Of a stretch of 64,000 nucleotides of DNA, positions 37,475-51,100 are shown piece after piece (the first letter of the stretch is position 1; the number at the start of each line of letters is the position of its first letter). Below the pieces are notes generated by a model, which saw only the letters and a list, made by a program, of their open reading frames with translations, searched no databases and had not been told where the DNA came from. Source of the stretch: Solen grandis. Its lineage: Eukaryota; Mollusca; Bivalvia; Adapedonta; Solenidae. The stretch covers positions 51,653,417 to 51,717,416 of the forward strand of contig CM037788.1 of NCBI GenBank assembly GCA_021229015.1, in the 5' to 3' direction. Both the position numbers and the translations under genes were made by a program.

Positions 37475-37501
37475 AAAAAAAAAAAAAAAAAAAAAAAAAA
37501 A
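37475..37501. repeat. Poly-A tract (27 A)
   Basis: Twenty-seven consecutive A on the plus strand. No upstream retroposed gene body is recognisable, so it may be a simple homopolymer or the tail of a decayed retroelement. Confidence 0.95.
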
Positions 37502-38024
37502 CTAAGAAAGACACTTACAAAAAATGATATCCTATATAGCAAAATTTCATTTTGCATTTTTAAACAGCAAAATTTATTCAGTTGGTACCTTTTATAAATA
37601 TATCTAGTAAGCGCGTTTCGTTGTTTAATACCATCTCCTTTTGTTTACTTTACTGAAAGCTTTCCCTTATGTTATGGTTTTACCACGTGGTTAATTATTC
37701 ACGGTACTTGACTAGCAGACAAATAACCATCGGCTTGATATTGCAATTAGCAAAATATTACATCAAAGCTTTTGAAATAAGAAAAGAAAATCCTTTGTAA
37801 GGCATTGTCATTAGTCGTGTATTTTTTTGTTTTTGTATATGCTTATGACATGTATACAGAACTGTATATGTATTTGTTTATATGGCCATAAACTTAAGAA
37901 AAATAATAATGTAAGAAAATACACTTATTCACAAAAACAATGGGCAATGTTGACAATGATTTGTGTCAATCGAATTGTACATGTATATTTCTTTCTGGAA
38001 CGTATCGTGTTTTGGATGCAAACA

Positions 38025-38267
38025 ATCCGCAACCAGGAACCTCATTTAGACTCATTTCAACGCAATGGCGAACTTAGCAGACCCAGATCAGACTGCAAAC
38101 CACTGAAAGGAATGGTCTTATTGGGGTCTCCTTTGTTTGCTCAGGGTTCTACATATTCTGAACGGCGAAGCAAATCGCATCGTTTCATATACCATTTAAA
38201 GTTCAGTCAATCAATATTCAGCAAGTCATAAATATACAAATGAATATTCATGAGGAAAAGGGTTAAA
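38025..38267. mobile_element. Decayed relative of the piggyBac-type MITE (one terminus)
   Basis: The right edge CATGAGGAAAAGGGTTAA matches the terminus of the complete element at 42473-42682 at most positions. Internally, GGCGAACTTAGCAGACCCAG followed by ATCAGACTGC resembles the internal segment of that element and the copy at 40195-40284. No matching left terminus was found, so the copy is truncated or diverged. A plus-strand frame crossing it (37827-38231) starts with TTG, and its second half is repeat-derived. Confidence 0.45.
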
Positions 38268-38416
38268 GTATCGATACAGTCGACATAAAGAAATGCGCCA
38301 TGTATTGATCATACAATATTCAAACTGTTTTAAGCCAAAATACTATCTTTCGGAATACGTTCAAATCAAAGAAAATTTGAATGTACGCTTATTCTTTGCA
38401 AATGATAATGCTCAAT

Positions 38417-38419
<3 letters not shown>

Positions 38420-38460
<41 letters not shown>
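38420..38460. repeat. (AG)n microsatellite
   Basis: Twenty uninterrupted GA dinucleotides. Confidence 0.97.
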
Positions 38461-38463
<3 letters not shown>

Positions 38464-39418
38464 TCTGGGGATGGGAAAGCCCAACAGAGTTAAAATTGCT
38501 AAGATGTATCTTTATTTTCATCAATCTTTTCTAATGCCAATATCTTTGATAGTCGTTAATGTTGACCTCAAGAATAAATCTCAAAAGAAAAAGGAACATG
38601 AATAGTAGATTAATCTTAATATGTATTTAATGGCTGAAAGATATATATAAAACATAATATACGGACATAGACGATTACGACGCTTTAATTGAATTCTTAA
38701 AAAGAAAACATAGACGTTTTATAAAAGGTATTGGTATAGCTTTCTAAGGACAGACGCTTTGAGCATATCAAATATCAAAAATGAAAATAGAAATGAAGAC
38801 TACATCAAATGAATTACCTCGACGAATAACTTTAGAGCCTGACGTAAGCGTCCAGCAAGAGGAAAAATAGAAAGTTATCGTATAAATAGAGACAGTGCTT
38901 AAATAGAAAGGACATCTTCAAGCTAATCTCTAAACACAGGATGACTGCTGAGTACAGGGATACAGATTCGGAAGTGTATGTAATTCTTACTGGGTCACGT
39001 GATGTTTTGAATTAGAGATATGGTAAATACTTTATATCTGACATTTAAATGACTTTAATAGAAATTATTTTAAACCCAAAATATTAACGTCAAAGGCACT
39101 AAGCAATGATTTGACCTGTTCAGAGACCATTGCCAGACTTACAAAATATTTTGAATTCATTTATGATTACATTTCCGATTAATGTGTGTTAACCAATCCA
39201 TCATAGTTTAAATGGCTTGAAAAGTGCTTTAATTTCTTCCTTTGCCCGTTAATTTGTACTTTTGTATGTATGACTCATTTAGATATTTTCAAGGAAAACA
39301 TCAGCCTTTGTCATAGCATTACTCATAAAACAATAAAACACGTCAACGAAGTTTGACATCAAACATGGCGATTGTAACAAAGGAGTATATTTGGTTAGAT
39401 TCAGTGTTAATACTTGAA

Positions 39419-39437
39419 ATATATATATATATATATA
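39419..39437. repeat. (AT)n microsatellite
   Basis: Short run of AT dinucleotides. Confidence 0.9.
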
Positions 39438-40194
39438 CTAGCTGTAACCTATCGTGAAACAGTGGACCATTCTATGCATACTAGTATAATGTGAAGTGTC
39501 ATTTCAAAAATAGTAGCTTAATTTTGTTTAACTTATATAATGCAATTTTAGTTCTAATAACAAATGGGTTATGAATGTATCACCATAGCCCCGTGTTTTC
39601 AAATAAAAGGTTCTTAGGGTATTAGTAACTACTAATGAATTCTCATTAAAGAAATGCCAATAAATTATTTTTGATAAATCGAATGAGCAGCGATACCATA
39701 TTTTATGCTGACATGAAATCTAACAATGCATGTACTTTTCTTCTCTTATATTTTGCAAATGAACACAGGCTGACCTACCGATAGAAATTCAAGTATAAAT
39801 ACCTCAAAGGAAACTCAAATTGTAAACCATTATAGATGTTTTATTGAACTGAATTTCTGACATGACTGGAATGTGATTAATAGTTCGCGGCCTTAGGAAA
39901 CATTGGTGCAGATCTCTTGAATAAAACACACAAACCAAAAATAGAGCGTCTTTTGATCATTGTCTAGTGACTGCCAAAGCAATGGGAACTTGGCCCTAAT
40001 TCATAAATATTCTGATATGTGATTGATCCTCGATTTAGTTTAGTCTTATACATCATCCCAGAAAGTAGAAAATGTGCATGTATGTTTACCCTTATTATGT
40101 TACATTTCTACTGGGAGTGTCCTTTCTTTATTTGTACTGTACCATCAGCTGTCTATGGGGTACTCGCTAAAAATGTTCAACTTCAAATATCGAA

Positions 40195-40284
40195 CATTGC
40201 ATACCATGATCAGCCTGCACGGAAGTGCAGTCTGATCTTGGTCTGCACAGGTCGCAAAGGCAGTCTCAAGTGTCAACAACAATG
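40195..40284 (-). repeat. Dispersed repeat fragment (GCAGACC/GATCAG family)
   Basis: On the minus strand, TGTGCAGACCAAGATCAGAC then TGCACTTCCGTGCAGGCTGATC matches the GCAGACC-AGATCAGACTGCA core at 38078-38102 and more loosely the interior of the MITE at 42473. It includes a small inverted repeat, CTGCACGGAAGTGCAG. I associate this word pattern with a very common repeat in bivalve genomes; that association is from general knowledge and is unverified here. Confidence 0.5.
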
Positions 40285-42472
40285 TAAGAGACAATAGCAT
40301 GGTCGCACATAACAATACATCATGATTTCAAATTTTCAAAAAGTTTCAAAATTGAAGCGGCGCAGAACTTGATAATTTATTTACGTGAAGCCATGTGGAG
40401 ATTTTTCATGAATGTCATAAACTGTAGACCAGACAGACGAGGAATAAAAGTTTTGATGTAAACACTATTTAAATAAATTTCAAATTTGTTTACTTGACGT
40501 TTCTTTGGAAACGGATTGTTTTCTTCTACTCCGCTGTTTCGTGGTAGGACCAGTAAGTAGGTAAGTTTGATCAACATGTAATGTGAACTCACAAATATCG
40601 AGTTTTAGGTCCTCACAATTTAGTGGTATTGCCCTTTGATTATAATTTGAGATCGAACTATTTCCATTTACAATGTCCGTTTTACAAGATATATTTTTCT
40701 ATTTTTTTCCCATTTACATATTGTAGTTCCTCCATCTGTAATAGATTTAGATTTGAATTTGAAAAATGCAAAAGTCGAGACCTTATCACGCTTTGATATT
40801 TTCATTATTTAATCAAAGTTATGTATTTCTATTTAGGAAAAAATAATTAAAAACTCTATTAAAATTGCAGGAAGATGAACATCTCTTAAAGGATACTAAA
40901 GAAACGTCTATTTATTGATACCTAAACTTTTTTCGTTCGAATAGTGGTTGGTTATGCTATTAACCTGTCACATTCAGTCATAACTTCAACACAATTACTT
41001 TCATCCAGAATGGCATACGTAGGACATTGGTAACAGAACCATCGGTAATCCACAGAATCTTCAGATTGACCGTATTTCTCCCACATGTTACTGCATAAAT
41101 TCAGAATTCCAAATTTCACGTTTCCCAATCCCTAACATGTCGATTGCTCCCTTCCGATACAACTGAGAGAGTCTTGAAACAAAGTCAATAAATGGCGAAC
41201 TTGATCGTCCACGACATGCAACTTAAAATGCACCTTCATCAACGTTTCAATTCAAGCAAAAGTGTAAACAAATATGTAAATGAAAAGATTAAATTAGTAT
41301 TCGCAATCTCTTGCTTTTGCATATGTAAATAGCTTGGTTTGTTATTATCGTATGACAATTAAAACACTGATTTTCCATATTACAAAGGAGACAAGATTAA
41401 TTAAAGGTTTGATTCTACAATCCATGGTGGTGGCTTCATCATCAATAGACAACAGGGGCATATAAAACACCTGAACTGTCGCTTGTAAGAAATGTATTCA
41501 TGAAAAACAAGAATACTGCAGATAGAAAACAATTTGTTAAAGTCTTCTTCGACAAAGATTTATCACTTAATATATTCTGTATTTGCTGTAGCAAGCCCTT
41601 TAATTGAAAGTTGCCCGTGTTATTATCATGGTCGAGCTTTATTATTTGTCCAAGTCAGTAGTCATTTGTTAGAGTATCTAATTGTTCCGGAATCGATGAC
41701 CAATTCATTCCCGTCTACGATAATATCAGATGTTTGTAAGAAGCATAATTTATGACACGTCCGACAAAGTTTAAACAGAAATGCCACAGTATTATTTTGG
41801 AGCATCCTGGCAAAGGTCAATCTCTACAGCTTGATCCTAGCGAGATAACTCAAATATTTATTGACCTGTGATTGCTCTTGCAAGAGAAACAAATGGTCTA
41901 AGTCTTCTGGAGACGTGGCTGTCTACAAATAATAATACATTCTATTTTTCCCTTCCCAGAATGTTAAGTTGCAGAAGAAGGTATTCAGATATGCGATAGA
42001 AATTTCAGATCATGCATATTTAACGTAGTCATTAATTCTTGTTTTTTCTTTCAAATGTTGGTTTTATAACAAAGTGCTGAGAGCAAATTGAATAGTTGGC
42101 GTAGAGAGAGTAAATAAATGATGCGTGGGTTTCTTGAAGCATGGACCTGTACCTTAGATAAGGGTATCTGTAACCATTTTATGAGGTTAATCTCGAATAC
42201 AATACTATTACAATGGGAGCAGTTGTTGAACTGGTCAGCATAGCATTTTATTTAGGCTGTATGATAGGTCTATCACTGATATTCCTCGCAATGCCAAAGA
42301 TAGTGCTTACTTCATTTAATAAATGACATTAACCAAGTAATCACGAAAGCTCAATGTAAGATCGTGAAGGCGGAGTTATATTCGCTTGCTCACTTTGAAA
42401 TTGAGACCAAGACATTGTTTCATAAAACTTCTCAACAGAGTTATACAAACATTTCAAATTTAATACCATTAT

Positions 42473-42682
42473 TTAACCCTTTCCCTCATAGAGGATACCA
42501 TAAAAAGACCTATGTAACTCGCCGGCTGATCAGGTTTTATGCTGTTCGCTGCTCCTCAGTGGTCTGGTAATGAGGATTTTACAATTAAATTTGGTAAGGT
42601 TTGAATTTGGATTTCTGCAGATCAGGCTTAATGTGATACCTATTGAGTGCTCAAAATAAGTCTATATGAGGGAAAGGGTTAA
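42473..42682. mobile_element. piggyBac-type MITE, 210 bp, with matching terminal inverted repeats
   Basis: The left end TTAACCCTTTCCCTCATA (42473-42490) is the exact reverse complement of the right end TATGAGGGAAAGGGTTAA (42665-42682). TTAA stands at both edges and the inner TIR begins CCC. That combination of TTAA target duplication and CCC-leading inverted repeats is characteristic of the piggyBac superfamily. The 210-base length and absence of any coding frame make it a nonautonomous MITE. The perfect TIRs suggest a fairly recent insertion compared with its two relatives nearby. Confidence 0.8.
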
Positions 42683-45600
42683 ACATTTTATAGATATCGG
42701 AAGTCATCTCATATGAGAGCATGCTTATAATAACATACACACAAAATGTCGATAAGAAATATGTTGTAGATTGTGACCATTTTAGTTGAGAAAAAAATGT
42801 TGAGAAATTTCGTTTAACAGTGTTCTGATTCAAACTATGGACTTTATAGCCTACGCCAAGCTTAAATAACTTTTTATACATCAGCTTGCAATTCACACAA
42901 CTTCATAATAGAGATTGTCATTTATATCAACACAACTTTAAAAATGTGAGAATCTGTGAACAAGAATTCTGATAATAGTATGTATGCAGTTATTGTTCAT
43001 CATAAGTTGGTTAAAAATATTTTAATTTGGTATCTTTTAACTAAATCTGAGCAATACCCACATTGCACATAATAAAAGCATTTTAGCATTTAAGACAACC
43101 AAAATAGTTTATTTGTCTCTATCGAGAATAGAGCATATTTCTAATATAGGATATTAAGTGTGATCTCTAATAATACTTTCTTAAACATTCAAAAATCTGT
43201 TCAAAATGGAAGCTCCAGCAGTAAATACTTCTTGTACAGTTAGTGTTCAAGAACCTTCGATGTAATACTGCCGTATTTGACTTTGGTTGTAGATTGTACA
43301 GATTTGACTCCTATTTCATTCATTCTCTGCGAAATACTTGACTTCAGCAAAGTCGACCACATGAACTGATTTATGGCTATAATGTTTATTCATATTTATG
43401 GATCAGTATATTTATCTTTATAAAATACATAAATCAAAATTCTTGAAAGAAGATCTCAGCTTTTCTTCGAGTGTAATTTACTCGACTCCCTGTTTTATAG
43501 TAAAGCTAAAGGATCATCGGTGTCGTAAAGAAATGGGCAACAAAGCCCATACAAGCTTCTCCTACTGGCGTCTTTGTTAATGTTAACCCGTATTTACAAA
43601 TAATTTAACTGAAACGTTTTAGAGATTTTTAAAACATAGTTGAGCCAGTCTCCTAACCAATTAGACCTCCGCTTATGTTCTGTGAAGATTCAAAAGCCTT
43701 TGCTTCTTTTAGATGTTCAATGCAATTTTCATCCAGTGAAAAATGTGTTTTCAATTCAGCTATTCTCCCCAATAAATGCCTAACTTGAACATGTCTTTGA
43801 AATTTAAATTTTTGAATCGCATGGGGCTTTTTTCAGCATCACAAGAAAACTTTAACGAATAATACTCGCTGACAATGATAAAATGTAGTTCTTAACACCA
43901 GTACAAAACGCGAGAATTTCAGAACATTTTTGTATCTCTCGTTTGAAATATAGACCGTTCAAGGGTAATTTATGGGACCAACAAAACTTCTCTGGAAAGA
44001 GGTTCTATTCAAGGCACATGCGTTCCTGTGTTGAGTTTCAGTTGATCATTAATCCTCCGTTGTGTTCCTTCAAAAACACGAACACTTTAATTGACACGAC
44101 GGTAAAGAAATACATCAATTGCTTGCAGTGCTCGGTTGGGGAATCGTAGGTTTCTTTGCAGCTTTTATTTCGCCGATGTGACTATGTGGATATAACATTG
44201 AATAATCAAATTACTCGTGTTAACGCTGTCTGATTTCCGAATATAGCTACTCCCATGCCGGCATCCTGGGCTCCAGGGAGGGTTACCTATCTATCTATAA
44301 AAGCATATATCTCGAAAGAATACCTTGTGACATACCGAACTGCGTATCTTTACTTTCTTGTTCACATGAGGTAAATGTTTCCTTTTTTTACGATACGATA
44401 TATCTTCGTGTCTTTTCAGATTCTGGTGACAGGAACCATGGTATATAACGGGTAATCAACGGTGGAACTAGCTCAAGAAATACATATGTATTGCAAATAC
44501 AGTAATTATAACATTTGTTTTACGGTAAATAAATTCATTGTTTTCCTTATTCGCTTTGCAGGTAATTCATCTCAAGCCAAGATTAACGGATGTTTGTGCT
44601 TCTTTTCTCACCGATATTTTGGAAGAGATGTATGTATTATTAAAACAAATACTAAGTTCAGATGTAGCATTTTGAGCTGCTACTGAGTAATGAATTGCCT
44701 AGATGCAACTCATATGTATATAAACCAACAAAGTGAATGCTTTCCCATTTGTTAAGACAGTTAACCATTTTTCTTGCTATGTTTTTGTCTTACGAAATAA
44801 GACATTGGCAGTATGTAGTCCATAGTTTAAGTATTTCATCACAATGACTATTATAAACCTATTTTGAGTAATCCTACTATTTTGTTTATATAAAGTCATA
44901 TAAAAATTTGTGCAGCTATGATGATCCTGTATTATATTCCATTTGAATTAAGTTTCAATTATTTTTATTTGCTTTTCTTGCGACGATGAAACACTGCCTA
45001 CTGCCAATGCCTTCCAATTACTACTGCTATCCTGTAATGGTTATGCAAATAATTAAAATTAAATCTATGCTTAATAACTGAACATCGCCGAACTTGCAAA
45101 TAATAATTATTTCAATTACTTCTTTGAGAAAGCAATACTTGATAACTTTCCTATCATTATGTCTTTTAAAAGACAATTTATTTTAAAGCATGCATTATCA
45201 TCAAAACAACAAATATACAAAATTGGTCAAAATATTAAAATTGGGCTCATTATGAACTGAAATGAAAATATGTTAAATATTCAAGCTATTAAACCATTTC
45301 ATTTCGTTTAGATTTCACCGGAGCTAGACCATGTAAATGAATATAAGATAGGAAAAATACAACGGCAATTATATATATTTCAAAAATCAATAATAAAATT
45401 ACAATAAAATAACGTGTATCAAATAGCTGGAATACTTGGCATATAATAGTGAAATCAAAATAATCCAATAATATTAAAACAATAAAAATAATATTATAAA
45501 CAGATTCTAGACACACTACAACCTTTATCCATTTCATTTTCTATGCTATTCCTTGCCGTTAAAATCTGGCATTCGAATGAAACACCTTTTCTAAATACAT

Positions 45601-45825
45601 AGATTTGTAATTCATGGATGCTTACGTTCCATTCTCCTTCCGTTTTACAGCATTTTAAAGACTAGTTCCTGTTTCAGTTCGCAAAATTTATATCCCCATA
45701 TTTTCTGAATCACCACGCTCAAATAATACAGATTGTGGCGTCCCGAGCAATGTTGCAGCGGCCCTCGTTCATCCATAGACGAGCAGCCATAATTATAGTA
45801 CATAAATTTCGACTGGAACATAAAA

Positions 45826-46083
45826 ATGTCAAGAGAACAAGATTTTAGTGTAAATGTGCTTATAAAGGAGGGAAACGCTAGATTTATTGAAAATAAAGTG
45901 GTGATTACAAATGGTTCCACTAGGCAGCTACGGATTACGTGTCTTCATGAATATTTTGATATTTTGAGTTATTTAAAGGCAACAAGAAACAGACATCGTA
46001 TTTATGAAAAAGAATCTGCACGGGTCAATTTAACTGTTGTACTGAGCTGTGTAAAAGATGTTAAGAGCCGTATTGCTTTGTAA
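45826..46083 (+). CDS. Unrecognised coding-like frame (85 codons)
   Basis: An ATG-started plus-strand frame beginning MSREQDFSVNVLIKEGNARF and ending CVKDVKSRIAL before TAA, with AAAA just before the ATG. Charged and hydrophobic residues are mixed as in a small soluble protein, and low-complexity runs are absent. No domain is recognised and no splice partner is evident. Many chance frames of this length exist in the window, so support is only compositional. Confidence 0.2.
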   Translation: MSREQDFSVNVLIKEGNARFIENKVVITNGSTRQLRITCLHEYFDILSYLKATRNRHRIYEKESARVNLTVVLSCVKDVKSRIAL

Positions 46084-49000
46084 TTTATGGGCAGAGATTG
46101 TTCAGCAACATAAATTTCATGTCTTGTTTATAACAATCTAAATTTGATACTCCATATGATGGATGTACCTCCAAATAATATGCACTCTCACATTAGTTTT
46201 CTATTTTACACTACTTTAAAAAAACAACAACAAAAAAACGAAACTTATATATTTACTGTAAGGCACTCTCCTACACTGTGAGGCCGGCTTATCTAAAGTC
46301 TACCTAAATACATGTATAACAATAATGGCAGTGACTAATAAATTATATGAGAAATGTATACCCATTTCTGAAAACATTCACAAATATCTTACTTTTATAA
46401 AATATCAAGAATTTGAAAACAAATAAACCTCAAAGGAGATGTCGTCATTTGATAAATACTTGCAATTTACAGCATGTAGTTCTTAGACACCTATGTGTTT
46501 GTACACATTTTAATTAACCGACTCAACCTATATCTATAACTGCCTACACATTCTAAGTATTGTTAATGCATAAGCATTCACCAGGAATATATATTGCTCT
46601 GATAAACAAAATGTGTCCAACATATTTTGACAAGCTGATATAAGAAAGTCTTCACCACTGGAACTCATTTTTCGTCAGTTTCTGATTAGGTCAAGCTTGC
46701 ATACTAACAGGCAACAACATACACTGATTTCTTCCGACATTGATTCCATCTAATGCAAAGTTTTTCCCAATCAGAAATCTACATGTTCTGACCTAAACTT
46801 GTGTAGTAAATATCAATATCATATTTCTTTCTATTTTCAGTGAAATAGGTAAATTTAAACAAAAACAAACAAACAAACCATTTCCTAAGCCTGGGGCAAA
46901 TCTACTTGTTCTTGTCCATCTTCATGTTAGTATGACATGTGTAAAAATGCTTGTTTCAGTAAAAGCGTCATATTATTTTCGGAATTGGGTTACGTATGCA
47001 GCTATCATACCAAAGACAAGACCAAGGTTCAGTATATCAGCTGTTGAAAGAAACAGAAGATCGGCTTGGATCTAGTTTAATCTGAGATCCTATATCAACC
47101 GTAATAGATAACCACGTATGCTCAGCCATTACAGTGATTATAAGGACATAAAACATAACACTTTTATCTTCTCAATGAGTTTCAACTAATTTACGTTCAC
47201 AGTATTGGAAAAGCGTAATTCATTTGGTGTTGGCAAGCCGAGTCCCGTCTTTATTTTGAAACATCTTGAACACAGCGCCATCTAAGCGGTATCGTCATAT
47301 CGCATTTGGGTAGAATTTATTTCTGACTGTTAAATGTGCAATAAAGTCATGGGGAATGAATGGCAGGGTCATAAAACGGACATATTCTTTTCTTGAAATC
47401 ATGTTAACGACGGTGATTATAGTGCCATGAAACAGGGTCCTAAGTAGATATGTAAGTTAAGATTTAACTACCGGAAGTATTGAAGTTGATTCCACTTACA
47501 TAAATTATAAATTGACCACTTCTTGACTACGTGTTTTGAGACGAGGCAATGTTCAAACATCTTTTAAATTGCTTTAAACTATTTGCTCCCACTCCATATT
47601 GTGCAGTGAAAGTCGATGGAATGTAAATAGAAGAAAAAAATATATATAAAAGAAAAGAAAAAAAAGAGAAACTTTATAGGTGAACATATATGAATGCTTG
47701 CAGAATGTATACGCATCACTATTAGTTTGACGTTTACGCAATATTAAAAAAAAATATGTTGATTGACGATACATTTTTACAAATCAGAAAAACCTCATTA
47801 ATCAAAATGAAATTCATATCATGTGATATAAGAAAGGCAATCAGAACTTAATGTAAGGACATACTTGTTTTGAAATTTCTCTTGATGTGAAATATTTTAT
47901 GTGACATAGAACTACCATAATGTAAGGTTAACAAAATGTCTGATTCCATTGTATCAATTATACAGATTTTATAAAATCAAAATTATTAAATCAAGAGAAA
48001 TAATTTCGAGAAGTCAATTACTAACAAACTAAATAATGAGTCATGAAATAATAAGTGTTTGGCTGATACTGTATATTACGTTATTGTAAACAATAAACCC
48101 AGAACAACCGTGGTTGGCTATTATTTCAAACACAATACAACGCCTTTTAAACAGGTTATATCTCAATTTGAAATGAATAACTTGCTGATGATCAAATAAC
48201 GTGCACTTACTAATAAACACTTCAGGTAGAAAGTAAAACATATACGTGACTAAATGCCATAATACAAATGCATTGTATCATACCGATCATTTATTCCATG
48301 TATTGTTTTGCATGCCTGTCATGCCAAGTGATGTCATTTTAGTTTCTTTAACATTTTATCCCAAAATAATTTGCTTCGTGCATTTTATCTGTAAACTAAA
48401 TTTAAAAGTATCAATCATTTATTTTATTATACTTTTTAATAATATTCTTTTTAATTTTGCGGAAGACAGACACACTTTTAAAGATAAGTGTGGGGTAGGC
48501 AATACAAAGGCAATGCTTAGCGGTACCGGTAGGTATCTTATTTATATATCTGTGTTATGATGAAACAGTTAAGCAAGTTTATGACATCAACATATTTATA
48601 TGATATTACATATTTTATATATGAAAAAAAGAACACACTTGCCTGTTTTGTTTTGCTGCTTTCTAACAACATCGATAGCGTGCAGTTAGGTATCTCCACT
48701 TTGTAATTTGTATCTGAAAGAAAAAAAAGTCAAACAGTTGTGAAATATGAAGAACAATCATGTATAATATCAGTATTCCAAAATTCAATAACTGTGTGTG
48801 TGTGTTTTTATTACTAAAATAAGATGTCCAATTATTAATAAACACGTTTTACGATAATCTCTGTCTCTGTCTCTGATTTCACCTTTATCAGATAAACCAT
48901 TACCACTTAAATGACTTTAATAAATTATTAAGAAATGACTTATTGACAAAGCGTTAATGAAAATTAAAACAAACACAACATTAATCAAAATCTGCATTTT

Positions 49001-51082
49001 CTACAAGTTAATTATTCCGACTTTTGCTGTTACATAACCCTAGCTCGGTCCATGACACGTTTCATTAATTTGGTGTTTTTAATTGAAGGATAATTTGCCA
49101 GACAATAAACATTTTATGAGAGAGTAATATGAACACACCGTTCACATAAAGTCACACAAACATGTACGGTACTCCAATCACTAGCTTAACTCCCATGTCT
49201 AAATTCCAATATCAACGCATTTACAGTATATATTAGATTATGCAATTCATAATACATCGTTTAAATCAGACTTGAATAAAACATCTTAATACTATGCAAA
49301 AAGTCACTCTCACACGCATATAATATTTCAAATGGAAACAACATGTACCATGACCTAAGGTATCTCACTGTTGCTTGCTTACGGTTGTTGTTATTTGATA
49401 TAGATACATGTCCATCCTCATTAGATTTAATTTACATTTATGTGCCCCACTTTATCTTATCTTCATAGAATAAGATTGAGTGTAAACAGAAGCAGTACCC
49501 TTTTTATGTTATACATCGTTTTTATGTTTGATCACGTGAACCAAATCTTTGAAGTGCATATTTCAACAAGACATTATATTATGCACACCTCTAAATAATA
49601 TTTATGCTCTGTTGTGCTTTTTAAACATCTACGTCTCTATCACATAGCAAAACACGATACTATTGGAACCCGCATTCGTAGAAAACGTGTTTCAAATGAT
49701 GCCAAATGAAGGTAAAAAAAAACAACAAAAAAACAACAACAACAAAACTCTATAATAAAGTGAATAAATGGACAATTTGCATTCTTGTCATTTTGAATTA
49801 TTGATATAAAGCAAAACGACAATATCAATATATATAAGGGACAATCTATCCAGCAATTCTCTACTATGCTCATGGTATTACGAATGTACATAGATACACA
49901 ACTGTATTTCGAAGTACCGGTGACTAACTTTGTAGAATATATTTCTATGAAATTAATCGTAGAAACACTTCGATGTGTAAGATATGTATTTAGTTGGGTT
50001 GTTTACATAAGGTGTTTAAATGCTCTTAATATCCCCAGCGTCGAATAAATTACACAAGCCAGCTTGTTAGGTCAGCCACCGGGGAAAAAAACCCAAAAGC
50101 ATTAAAGATGTAAGATTCGGTCCTACATTGACTCAGGTATTGAATCAAATTGAAATATTTTTTTTACATTTCAAATCTGAAATAGACTAGGTTAAATCTT
50201 TTTATTACTTTTAGATGACGCATTATTCCTTTGGTTGTTTCAAATAACTTCAAAATGACATATTTACATTAGAAGGAATTTCGGCAAAAGTTTCGACTTG
50301 TTTTTTGTGACTAGAGTCCGTATTATTTTATGTGTACTCAAACATAGTCGAGACCTCATGACCTTTATATAAATTTCAAATAGCGTTGAACCCTACTCCC
50401 GTCATCGGGCTACCGACAACTTCTTACGCCGACGAATATATGTCAAATTGGCGTGAGGGAAGCAATTTTTCTTGCCCGGCAGCCGTCCGTAATAGAGGGT
50501 GTGCTGTATTCTAGGTAAAAGACACGACTAAACTTTATGTTCTGACGTTTGTCCCATTAGGAGCTGTTATTTATATATATTTACTTTCCAACTGATTGCC
50601 GAAGGACTTAATTTATGGTCTTATGACATGAAGCTGGGCTGTATTCGTCACATACTGTAGTGTAGCACCAAGACGATTGATTAATACATTTCCCGTGCAT
50701 TTCCTAGCATTTGTCTTTTGGATTTTCGTGTGTACGTCAAACTAACTTACTACATGCCCGATTTTGTCAAACATATTTTGAAAATGAATGTGTTGCAAGC
50801 TGGTGAAAAATTCAAGTTGAAAGAGAATTGGCCATAATATTAAACGCAATCGGCCAAACATTTAAATATTATTTGAAAGTTTTAATTTGGTTAAGCTTTG
50901 TAGTTAAGTGCAGTGCTATATTGCCTTTTTATTATAAGTGAAAAATTCACAATTATGCAACAACAGCAACAACAACAAATATAAATGAAATATTGTATGA
51001 CAACTTAAGATCTGTAAATCAATTGATTAAGATGAGATTCATAACTCTTATCATTATTTATACTCATATATTTTGTTGACTT

Positions 51083-51100
51083 TGATGATGATGATGATGA
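51083..51100. repeat. (TGA)n trinucleotide repeat
   Basis: Six copies of TGA. Confidence 0.9.

Noticed and set aside
48643..48713. 71-bp minus-strand exon-like segment with a strong pyrimidine tract and a GC-type donor (CAG|GCAAGT)
   Set aside because: GC donors are rare, no partner exon was found and the enclosed sequence is not clearly coding. Noted but unsupported.
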